64,000 nt of DNA from Skeletonema tropicum. Lineage: Eukaryota; Bacillariophyta; Thalassiosirophyceae; Thalassiosirales; Thalassiosiraceae. Every line of letters begins with the position of its first letter. Positions within the stretch are counted from its first letter, which is position 1. The translations under genes were made by a program, and so were the position numbers. The stretch is taken from the NCBI GenBank assembly GCA_037178625.1, contig CM074131.1, forward strand, positions 3,906,001 to 3,970,000. Reading direction: 5' to 3'. Shown here one piece after another: positions 31,081 to 41,112 of the stretch. The notes below the pieces were generated by a model. That model was given only the letters and a program-made list of their open reading frames with translations, had not been told where the DNA came from and did no database searches.

Positions 31081-32124
31081 ATGACCGCCATGTCAACATT
31101 TGATGGGGGTGTCCTGGAGGAGTGGACAGCTCTTGTTCACCGGGAGATGATGATGGCTTATCACATGTCGCCGGCCAAGGCGAAGCAGGCTCTGCACGGC
31201 ACATCGCCAGCATCGGCATCGGCAGCTGTGGATGTGGATCTCCTCCTTGAGGATGATGGCAATGACAATGACATTTCTCTTCCTTGCCCTTCAGCTTGGC
31301 GTGAAAAAATTGTGGAGTGGTGCTTTCGGGTTGTGGATCATTGGTAAGTGTGGGTTCAGGTTCAGAGAGGTTCCTGAATATGAATAAGTCCTCCCCTATA
31401 TTATGAAATCATTGTCCCATCACCGCGAGAAACCTGTCTTCTTACTCTAACAACACTCTGCGCCCCTCACCTTAGCGACATGGATAGGGATCTCGTATTC
31501 ATTGCAATGTCATTCTTTGACAGATATCTCTCTCGCTACTCCGTAGACGTAGACGAGACACTCACCCAGCTAGTGGCCATGACTTGTTTATACCTCGCCG
31601 TCAAGGTTCACAGCTCCAAGAAAATATCTATTTCCAGTATTGTCTCTCTCAGCAGAGGCTTCTTCCGTCTCGATCAAGTGGTCAAGATGGAGATGTCCAT
31701 AATGAAAAGCCTGAATTGGTATCTGAATCCACCAACCCCATCAACATTTGTGGATATCTTATATCCTTTGATGGTGGAACTCACTGAAGAAGAAGAAGAA
31801 GACTCAGTGGCTGAAATCAAGGACCTCGCCAAGTATTTATTGGTATTTGAGCTAAGCGTCTGTGATGGATACTTTATCAACAAGAATCCCTCACTGATTG
31901 CCCATTCTGCCATCATAGCTGCAATGAATGTCCTTGCCACCCCAATCAAGATTCAAAGGAAATTGCAGTTACTCCCCAAGTCGGCATCCCCGCCCTCCAT
32001 TGAGGAGTGTTCAGGGCGTTTATATAACATCTACTCGGTATCCATGACGGAGCATCAGCTTCAGCTTTCGTCAAGTGTGGCGGGAAGAGGAAGAGAGGCC
32101 TCCCCCACGTCTGTCTTCTCATAG
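31081..32124 (+). CDS. Cyclin, copy B
   Basis: Exon 1 is 31081-31343, exon 2 is 31476-32124; the intron 31344-31475 is 132 bp. The protein is 303 aa, almost identical to copies A and C. Differences: two extra residues (Val-Phe) in the LLVFELSVCDG segment, one more Glu in the acidic run, and a Val-Asp duplication shared with A (SVDVDETL). All cyclin-box features are intact, so it should be functional. Stop TAG follows Ser-Val-Phe-Ser. It is head to head with copy A, with about 1.0 kb between the start codons. Confidence 0.9.
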
Positions 32125-32617
32125 TGTCTACTGGAGACATAAAAGATAGGTATCGTACTTAGATATCTAATCTGATTATGTAACTTTGTATTTATTAACA
32201 CGATGCACTGGTGCTGGTGAACATATTAGCTCGAGCTACTAATGGATGTTTGGTGAAATTCACCTAACTTCCTTGCTCTTAGGCTCAGGCTCAGATTGGC
32301 GTTCCGTGTCTGAGCGATCGAGGAAAGCCACTCTAGCACTAGTCTCCCAACCGAATCCTGAAGCAAGACCCCTCTGCCCTTGCTTGCTCTGTCAGAACCG
32401 CTTTAACCAACTGCAATCTTCTCTGAGCTATATCTACATTTGTCAACTGCCCTCTTCTCCGAGCTATATCTACATTTGCCGACTGCCCTCTTCTCAGGGC
32501 TATTTCTACTCTACCTTTGTCAACTGCCCCTCTCCCTCTCCTCCGGGCTATTTCTACTTTTACCGATTGAACTTATTCTCAGCTCGTTGTCGTTGTTTCT
32601 ACCGCATTCCGAGCTAG
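32125..32617. repeat. 3' spacer of cyclin B
   Basis: Inverted counterpart of 28543-29025, with three or four GCCCTCTTCTC-GGGCTAT-TCTAC modules at 32410-32570. No coding function seen. Confidence 0.6.
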
Positions 32618-32940
32618 TTACCACCTTTGCACCTGATTCATACATCTCATGAATGCACGACTCTTTCGGTCATCACTTGCTTCATCTCTAGCGTTGGCGT
32701 TCCGTGTCTGAGCGATTGAGGCAAACGCAATAGTCTCCCAACCGAATCCTGAAGCAGAAGAGGACCCCTTGTCCTTCCTTGCTCTGTCAGAACCGCTTGG
32801 ATGCATCTTGCTCTACAAGTCCTGACCCTGACCTCGCGTATGCATGCTGGTGTGAGCAGATGCTCGATTCCCATGAAGCAAAAACTCTCTTCTTTCATGC
32901 GGTCGTATTCGGCCCGTGAATATGAAAGCTCGTGGCGATC
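32618..32940 (-). pseudogene. Small conserved diatom protein, copy B, deleted and frameshifted
   Basis: On the minus strand the frame begins at 32898 with Met-Lys-Glu-Glu-Ser-Phe and continues GIEHLLTPACIREV. The segment present in copies A and C between 'DRMK' and 'ESL' is deleted. After CIQAVLTEQGRTRG the frame shifts. The C-terminal part (ETIAFASIAQTRNANARDE through NQVQRW) is in another frame and ends at 32618. It is convergent with cyclin B. Not functional as it stands. Confidence 0.5.
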
Positions 32941-33010
32941 AACATCGTGGGTTCGAGAGTACAGCTGGGCATTCTCAGCAAAGTGAACCGCACGGCTCTT
33001 GAGTTGATGC

Positions 33011-33401
33011 CGATCTGTAGTTTCACCCTATCCAATAAATCGCCAATTATTAGTTCTCTTCCGCCATGGGGGTGACCTACCCTTTAAAGATGCTTAAAAT
33101 GCTGCTCTCGGTGAGCTGAGTTCGAATCCGTGGTGTATGTAATATTTTATATAAAAAAATTTGTCAGCCCCACTTCTAGCTTAACTTAAAGGTTAACCCC
33201 AAAAGGGGTCCCCTCTTCCAGTTTCCTTGGGTCTTTGGCTCCTTATCGCACATTCATTCCACCTTGATGCCAAAAGTACCTCAAATACACACCGGATTTG
33301 AACTCAGCTCACCGAGAGGATTTCAGAACTGTGCTCACCTTTATCATAGCACCAATATTCGAAGAGAACTAATCTGCTGGATAGGCTAACAGTACAGATC
33401 G
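33011..33401. mobile_element. Foldback element with tRNA-B-box-like arms
   Basis: A long imperfect palindrome centred near 33205. The outer arms CGATCTGTA...CTATCC...ATTAGTTCTCTTC are inverted at about 33011-33062 and 33355-33401. The inner arms contain CTCGGTGAGCTGAGTTC and AATCCG on the left and the inverse on the right. The centre is AACCCCAAAAGGGGT. GAGTTCGAATCC matches an RNA-polymerase-III B box, but no tRNA fold is recoverable. It interrupts the end of cyclin unit B. Confidence 0.6.
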
Positions 33402-33680
33402 CCGCTCATGAGTCAGAGCATGAGTATAAGCGACATTCCACTGGTGTGTCGGCCATCTCTGATCAAGTCAAGTAGAAGCGGGACAGGAATAGAAGTAAGT
33501 AATATCCAATAACCTTACTGAACTAAAACTAAAGAAAGTGAAACTGAGAGTTGTCTCTCAGCGTCATGAACCGCAGAGCATCGGCATCACAGCAACCAAC
33601 GTAACTTTGTTAAACTTGGACTTGGGGTTGGGGGTGGGGGGAATCGCCCAACTCGATTACCTATACCTATCTTTTGAAGT
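33402..33680. repeat. Dispersed repeat, inverted copy at about 63500-63790
   Basis: This flank matches, in reverse, the sequence at the right end of the window (GACTTGATCAGAGATGGCC and CATGACGCTGAGAGTTGT are shared). It is the target of the LTR element that follows. No gene. Confidence 0.7.
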
Positions 33681-33685
33681 ATCAA

Positions 33686-33956
33686 TGTCACAAGCAAATA
33701 GGACCGGTATTGATTGTGCAACTAGAGCCAGAAGAGACCACTAGGAACACGGATATCATGGTGACTAAGCTTAAGAGCTAAAGAAGAAGAGTGGGCTATT
33801 CCCAAAGGTGATTAAGGAGCACCAACGTGCGACGCCATCTTGTGTGAGAGGATCAATCACGGGTTCTTACCGTGGTTGCTACTTGACACGTGTGAACAGG
33901 AAGAATGACTGTCGTAACGGTATTGGAATACCGGAAGAGAGTCATATCCTGTGACA
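33686..33956 (-). repeat. 3' LTR of the 5.3-kb element
   Basis: 271 bp, TGTCAC...GTGACA. Fragments of the same LTR also lie at about 57548-57627 and 63332-63477. Confidence 0.88.
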
Positions 33957-36900
33957 TTCTCCCCCGAACTTGTGTGAACCAAAAACGAGCTGTCAAGACT
34001 GGAAAACCCATGGCAAGCCATCCGGATAAAAAACCAGTCTAACAGATAGAAACCAAAACCCAACTTGGGAAAAAAAGACCTCCAGGCAATGTCAATTTCG
34101 ATCGAATCAAGGACGTAAGTTCTTTTGTGATATTAGAGCAACCAAATGTACTTTCCTTGACATCGGTTGTGTGTGCATAGGATTTGGCCAAGACGTCGTT
34201 GTTCAACGTTCAGTTTCCATTTCCAATTCGAATAATTTCTCTATACACACCCCCTGTACTCCTCAATACTATGGGGTCTTTATCAATTGTTGTAGCGCTC
34301 ACTAGACTAAACTAACTGAGGCTCGTTTTTGTATCGTACAGTTCCTTTCGTGTCAACTTCAGTCGCTTGAAGAAGAGACCTCCGTTGGAGTCTCTGCTTT
34401 CGGCAGATTTAAGACTTTAAAAACGGCTAGATCAAAGCCTACGAACCAAATCAGTATTTGGGATCGCGACGCTTCGAAGTTCTTTCGAGCGTTTGGAACT
34501 ATCCACCAATTTCTTTCGGCAGCGGCCATCCTGGCGACCAGAGTATAACAAGTGTCTATCTTGGACAACGCTTTACTGGCTTCGCAAGGCTGCGTTAAAC
34601 GGTGTGGTACGAAGAGACCAGATTGTCTTCCGGCTGCATTCGGATTTGACGATCGGGCTGCATCAACAGGTTCACAAGTGACTCTGTTTTTGCGGCAGTA
34701 GTACTGCGGTGGGTGCATTGTAATTGTAACAAGTACATATTGCACTCCGTCCAGAGAGGTTGTATCATCTCTGTATTCTTGAATATCGTGACTTACGTGT
34801 TGGAAGAGTATCACTGGCTTCATGTGCATTCATCACTTCTGCCTAAAACGATTTAATCAAGAGTCTTGAAGAACAGGTAGAGAGTCCGCTTGAACTTCAC
34901 TTGAAGTGTGAGAAGAGGAGTCACTCTATCTCGCGGATTCACCAACATCCCGTTCGAATCTTTGGTAGTGGGAAAGTCAACCACTTTGAACGAGCCGTGG
35001 AAGGTCGATCATAGTTTCACACATAATAATTGCAATTTGAATGTTGCAAAGGGGTAAGCGCATCCTGAGCTCCCTCCTCAGCCTTCTTTGGCACCTCTAC
35101 CTCAATCGAATCTAATATCAGATCAGACGATAGGGCAACAACAACTGCATGCACAACTGCATAACTTCCTGATAAAATAAGCGTACTTACATCAGTACCT
35201 GTCAGAACCTCGTTGACGTAAAGTGCGTTCTTACGATCCATCGGCCTAAGGCACAAAACGGTCGTGATATACCAGATCCCCTAAGCAAGGTCTTGGATCT
35301 TGGATTGAAGAGCTGCCGGAATCACCACAGAGGTATCTCCTTTCGCATCGTTGCATAGGCTCTGCATACATCATCTCTGTCGAAGATCATTAGAATATTT
35401 CTCGATCCCATTAGAATGTTGCGGCAGGTCCAGGAACATACGTAGCTAGCTTTGCTTCATCAACGTTTATATCAGAACACTATCTTCTACTTCCATGTCG
35501 TGTGTGACTATGCGCAGTCACAAGAGCTTACCATTTGTCTTCGTCATCTTTAGATCAGCCACTCAAAGAGCTGCTGTCTTCCCAAGTCTGCATTATAACA
35601 GCGCACTCCAATGAGCTGCTGTCGGTACCTCTTCCTTTGTAGGTGTGGCATGTGTCGTGAAGGATGACGCTGTCAAACGCTGGTAATGTATGTACTACTT
35701 TCCTTTACGCTGAAGCATCACACCCTCGACCACTGAGGATCTCAACTGAGGCAGCGCAGTCTCGCTAGCACTAGCCCCGTCGCAGTCGTAATATCTTCCC
35801 CTTGCAATTAGTTTGAGGTTGATTTGATAAATATGAGTAGAGATTGTCTCCCGGAGGGTATGGCGGCCCTCGCCCTGTCTTTAGACCGGAAGAACTCCAG
35901 GCACAAATGCCGAGAGGAGGTGATAGCACATTACTCACCCGCACTCCGACACGCGCCCTTGAACTTCTTTTCGAAGTTCAAGCTTCATCACTTCATCTCC
36001 TGTTGTGCACCACGACAGATGCCAGTCGATGAGTGTCTTCAAGAATCGATACTCCCCCAAGCCTTGCGCTTGAATGAAGTAAGCTCAGCCAAAATGCCGA
36101 TCAACTCTGAATTTGGAAACGCCTTAGACATGCATCTAGTCGCTGGCGATTGATCATGGGAACGCTTCCTTGTTTGGTCAGCATCCCTCCTCCCCGTACC
36201 ATATTGACCGAATTTCGAGGAGGCCCCACATTTGCCACTAAAAGCAGCGGAGCAGATCTATTGGTAGTCTTGGTACAACACACAAGAACTAAGATGGCAA
36301 CCACCATCGTCGAAAGAACAATTTCCAGATGGTGTATCCAAGTGTTAGTCACTTCCTGGGCATGGTAAGTGTCTTTTGCAGCATTTACTTGGAAGCCTCG
36401 AGAACTGCCTTGAGCACGCTTCTCTCTTATTTGATCATTATTACCTGCGTTGTGTACACCAAACAACAGGTCGTTCCGATAGAGTTAAACACTTTCTCAT
36501 CATGTATTACAACATTTCAGTAGAAGATGTCCGGGTGCAAGTGTAGCTCCCTCGATGGCCTGCTCTGTACTGAACCCTCCATGACGCAGGCTTGGCGAGC
36601 TCTGTCCCATCTGAGTATCCAATAATCAGGTCACCGAACTATGAACGAAATTTACCATCAGCCGATGAATGTCTCAAGTGCATTGGAAGAAGGTGAACCT
36701 CCCGAAACACGGTGAGCAGTCGGCTACGGATCTCAGCCACTCTCGGACTGTAGGACGAGCATTGAGCAAGCAGCCAGCTTTCTCGCAAGTCCTCCACTAG
36801 TTGTTTTCAACAACAGCGGTTTAGAAGGACGATGTCTTGTAGTTATCATCTCGTTGTGCTGGTATGCGCCTGTTTGCGACCCTGCCTTGATTTCCGCATG

Positions 36901-38731
36901 TGCTTTTCCACTTGCTCGAGCAATCCTTGAACGTCCTCTCCTTCACGTGAGAAGTACATCCAGCAAGGATAGTTAAGTCGGATGCATCGAGGTGTGTGCA
37001 GGTTCCTTTTGAACACCGTAGGTAATCTGCAGCAGCATGGTTCCAACCACAATCATATTCGCCGACGCGAGATTGCGTTGTGAAAGTAGTCTTCCTTTTC
37101 TAGGCATGACCACCGTATTAGTATTGATAGAGTAGTCTCTCCTACGAGACCCACCACTCCGGATAATGTTTGAATTTGAGCTTGCGCAAGAGATTCCTTT
37201 CGACTGTCGCGTGTAAACAAGACAGAGAATCAAGGTACGAGATTCGGGACTCGGGACACTTGCCATGGACACAAAGTACCAAGGAAGTCCCCTTCCCTTC
37301 AGACTAACATCTGAATTGCTCATTAGTATTTTGGAAGATCTCTTTGGTGGAAGAAACGGCACACCAAAGGATATAATCCGATATCTAGGAGAAGCAGAGT
37401 AGACAATCGTTACTCCCCCATGACCTTGTCTTCTGAAATATGTTAGGCATGATTTCCACGTTGGCCAACCACATTTAGAGAACATGGACAATCCATGGCT
37501 GCCACAGCGGCACAGACCATTTTGGTTTGGTAATTCCAGTTCAGATTGCTCTTGAATTGTTTCTCTCATTCCTCCTCCTCCCACAATGCAAGCAAGAGGC
37601 TGGTCATCCTAGATGCACCAGTGAATAAGGATGAATTTACGCTAAATAGTTCGTCGCTGGATAGAAATGACTTGAACAGTACGCTGTGCGTAACTGAATA
37701 GACATGACCTTTCTTTGAACAGCACGCTGTGCGCAACTGAATAGACTTGATCTTTCTTTAACCAGGACGTCGCTGCACATGTTGAATCAACAGGGACAAA
37801 TAAAGGGACAAATAAACACGATTTGCTTTCACAGCAATATGATTTTTATTAATTAGGGTAGGTGGTTCAATTGCACGTTCGACTTCGCCCAGTGGGGTAT
37901 AATCGTCTCGTCATCCTGAGGTACTCGCTTGAGCAAGGCGTAGACTACCTCGGCAACACTGTGTAATAACCAACAATCCATCAAGGCTAAGCGGCTGCGA
38001 CAATCACAATCTGTACAGAATGCGTCGACAAACATGCTCTCAATAGCTCCAGCTACATGCACTATCATGCTGTAAAGATCAAAACTCTCCACACCTTCTC
38101 AGAGGTAGACAAGAGAGTGCGTATTTTTCCAATTGCGACCAGCGTCTTATAAGGAATAAATACTTCTAAGTCTGCTAACTATATCCGCAAACTCTGTTGT
38201 TGTGAGGGTATCATCTCGCCTAACAGCAGATGACTCTCGATATGTGAGGGTTGGATGAGAGAACACTTCTCCCCCCACACGTAATTCTAATCGTAGTCCA
38301 TCGCTCAACAGCTGATGTCCTTTGGATTTAGATGACCGTAGTCTTTTTATTGGAATGAAATTCCTTATTGTGATGAGCTGTGCCACGGTGCATTCTCGCC
38401 ATGGGCACTTCCTCTACATGAGGAGAATCGAAATTCTTTTCTCACCTCCGATGCACTTCTGTCAACGTCGAAACACACTTCTATCGCACGCCGTCACATC
38501 TCCATGGTAGCACGAAACGCCGAGCGTTCATCGCACATCCATGTGTTGACGAAATGGATCTTCTAGAAGCCAATCGATTTTGTTGTACTAGCTCACGGTT
38601 CACAAACCCACCAATGTGGATATGCGCTGAATAATATTAATTTTTTTCTTCTCAAAGGTCGATCTTTCCCGACCGATGAAGGATTCTTTTGCTTTGCACC
38701 CAGTAAACTGGATGGAAATATTTATAAATAA
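33957..38731 (-). other. Interior of the 5.3-kb LTR element
   Basis: The longest minus-strand ORF is 37584-36973 (203 aa, Ser/Arg-rich with a Cys-rich N-terminal stretch), followed by smaller ones at 38386-38147, 38092-37853 and 34829-34359. None shows a known motif, so I do not call genes. 37660-37770 holds a short imperfect direct repeat (ACGCTGTGCG-AACTGAATAGAC twice). Confidence 0.5.
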
Positions 38732-39001
38732 TGTCACAAGCAAATAGGACCGGTATTGATTGTGCAACTAGAGCCAGAAGAGACCACTAGGAACACGGAT
38801 ATCATGGTGACTAAGCTTAAGAGCTAAAGAAGAAGAGTGGGCTATTCCCAAAGGTGATTAAGGAGCACCAAGTGCGACGCCATCTTGTGTGAGAGGATCA
38901 ATCACTGGTTCTTACCGTGGTTGCTACTTGACACGTGTGAACAGGAAGAATGACTGTCGTAACGGTATTGGAATACCGGAAGAGAGTCATATCCTGTGAC
39001 A
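38732..39001 (-). repeat. 5' LTR of the 5.3-kb element
   Basis: 270 bp; differs from the other LTR at a few positions, for example the loss of one base in a CACCAACGTG stretch. Confidence 0.88.
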
Positions 39002-39006
39002 ATCAA

Positions 39007-40436
39007 GATCAGTCACATCTCTGATCAGGACATTCTTTTGAGGGATTTGGATTTGCCAAACCTACTGGAGATACCTGTTCCGTTCCAGGGCCTCGCCCGG
39101 TCTTTAGTAACTTGCACTTCATAACACTGAAATTCCACTGAAAGTAAGCATGAGTGCAAATGTCCACTACTGGTACTGGGGGTAGAGGGTAGGAAAAGTT
39201 CATAGAATATCTTCCTTCCGAGACCTCGTTATAACGTTAAAAGACTCCGAGTCACAGTCACAGTCTTGGTTGTTTCCCAGAAACAGAACAAGAAAGCATG
39301 GCCACATACGTGCATCTGTACTCTGCTATGGCTATGAACTGTTTGTAGTTGTAGTTGTATGTAGTAGAAACAACAGAGAATGCAAGGCAAGGAAGAACTT
39401 TTACTCAATCTACGATTGCCAATCAACAGGTTTAACGATAGACCATTTTCAGCGCCGCTGCTGAAACTCCCCCCACCAAATTCAACTAGATCTGGCGGAG
39501 TAATACCGTCCCTACGTATACGTATTGATTTGATTGCTCATACCCCGACTGTGATCAGCTACACAGCCTCCAAGACCACGAGCGCAGAAACAGCAACAGC
39601 ACTACCCATCGAACTGTATTCTAGTTCGATGCAGTTTTTTGCCTCAGCATTCGATTCTTGAGCTATTCGAACCTGAGCAGGAATAATTAGCTCCAACGAG
39701 CTTGAATGTTAATTTTTCGGTACTTGGCAGAGACAGAGACAGAGACGCGATACCGATAAGTACCTATCCGTCCATTTCCGGTCTTCATCCTTCATCTTCA
39801 TCCACATCCAGTTGTTTGCATCTCAATCTCAACTCTCACTCTCAACGACGAAGCGAGATCACTCGGTAAAATACTTGGTCATCTTGATACAGTGCAAACT
39901 TGACGCTGGCGCTGGATGGAATCGCAGCTGTTCGGTTGGAAATGTCGCTTTTGAACAGACAAAACTGCAGGCTTGTGTCAGAGTGACAGTCAACGGTACT
40001 GATTTTCTTTTTTTCGAAAATTAGCGAGCACGCTCAGCCAGCCCACCGCGGTCTTGGTCTCGTTCGAATCGCCTAACAAACAGCAAGAAAAAGAAATGGT
40101 CAGTATGGTGCTGATCCTCGACCAGACAGATGAGTGCTCTCCATCTCCAGCGACTTCTTCTTGCTCAAATGTATGAAGCGCAAATGAATAGGAAGAATAG
40201 GCTGTGAACAGCACTGTTATTGTTATTCTCGTTCGAGTTTGATGTAAAATACCCTTGCCATTGCCATAGCCATAGAAGTCTCATCGGTGGCTACAGAGAG
40301 GACGCTTTCACATATTATAAACGAAGCCGCCAATAGTGACAACAACAACAACATCATTTTTGTAAAAAGTAAACAATACACAATACCAATACACAACCAT
40401 GACCATGGCCGCCGACGCCGACGATCTTATCGATAT
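39007..40436. other. Duplicated flank, no intact gene
   Basis: No recognised gene; ORFs up to 94 aa lack motifs. The last ~170 bp (from about 40270) match 27880-28023 and the reverse of 57360-57460, i.e. the 5' part of the small gene beside the cyclins. This is a fourth, truncated copy of that locus. Confidence 0.5.
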
Positions 40437-40441
40437 ATCGT

Positions 40442-40977
40442 TGTCAACTTATGTAAGAAAGCAGATGAGCGCAACCGCAATCGTACCAGTATGTCATCAA
40501 TGGTACACTACTTATGGATATTGAAGATACTCATATCCCGATTAATGGGAATCGTCCCATTTATCTACCGCAAGTTGAACGTCGAATCTTCCGCGATCGT
40601 CGGTTCAGCAGAACTTATTTTCCCGCCATATCTTTACACAAGATACTAAATCCAATGACCATGGCGCTCACAACACAATCAAGATAAGAATAATGAAATA
40701 GTAATAACTACGTTGGAATACATCCGCTGCCTCAAGGCACATGTACTACATCAATACTTCGATAGTCGAGTAGGACGCACAACAGCAGAGCTTCAGTGCT
40801 TCGTGTCCGGCTTAAGATAGAATTAGACGTCTCAACACTGCCTTCGTTTCCTGGTACTCTACGATCCTCCTCACAAGTCCACCGATCTCGCTCCGATCCG
40901 TGTATCCGCCTGAATGTTCGCTTAGATTATCCCGACTCTGTTTGACGGTCTTATGACAGATAATTCTCAACTTGAGA
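40442..40977 (+). repeat. 5' LTR of the 975-codon element
   Basis: 536 bp, matching 43833-44368 throughout by eye. Confidence 0.9.
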
Positions 40978-41112
40978 GATTATCAGTTCTCGTGCTTTAA
41001 CAATAGCTTCAGATACACCGAAGAATTATCTGTCAAGCCTTAGTCGTTGAGTCTTATGAGAAAATCCAACTCTCCCTGATTTAAGTGGACTCCGTTTTGC
41101 CAGGCAAACACC

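Larger units (their letters stand above)
33686..39001 (-). mobile_element. LTR retrotransposon without recognisable gag-pol (5.3 kb)
   Basis: Direct LTRs of about 270 bp (33686-33956 and 38732-39001) start TGTCACA and end TGTGACA; they differ by only a few bases. ATCAA flanks both sides (33681-33685, 39002-39006). Read on the minus strand, the purine tract GGGGGAGAA (33965-33957) lies directly before the LTR at 33956, so the element is on the minus strand. The internal 4.8 kb contains only broken ORFs on both strands (up to 203 aa); no reverse transcriptase, integrase or CCHC motif was recognised. It is either heavily decayed inside or a non-autonomous derivative. The near-identical LTRs favour the second. 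Confidence 0.85.

Noticed and set aside
33060..33150. tRNA gene suggested by GAGTTCGAATCC
   Set aside because: The T-arm stem does not pair and no anticodon arm can be drawn. It fits better as a B-box-like piece of a foldback repeat.
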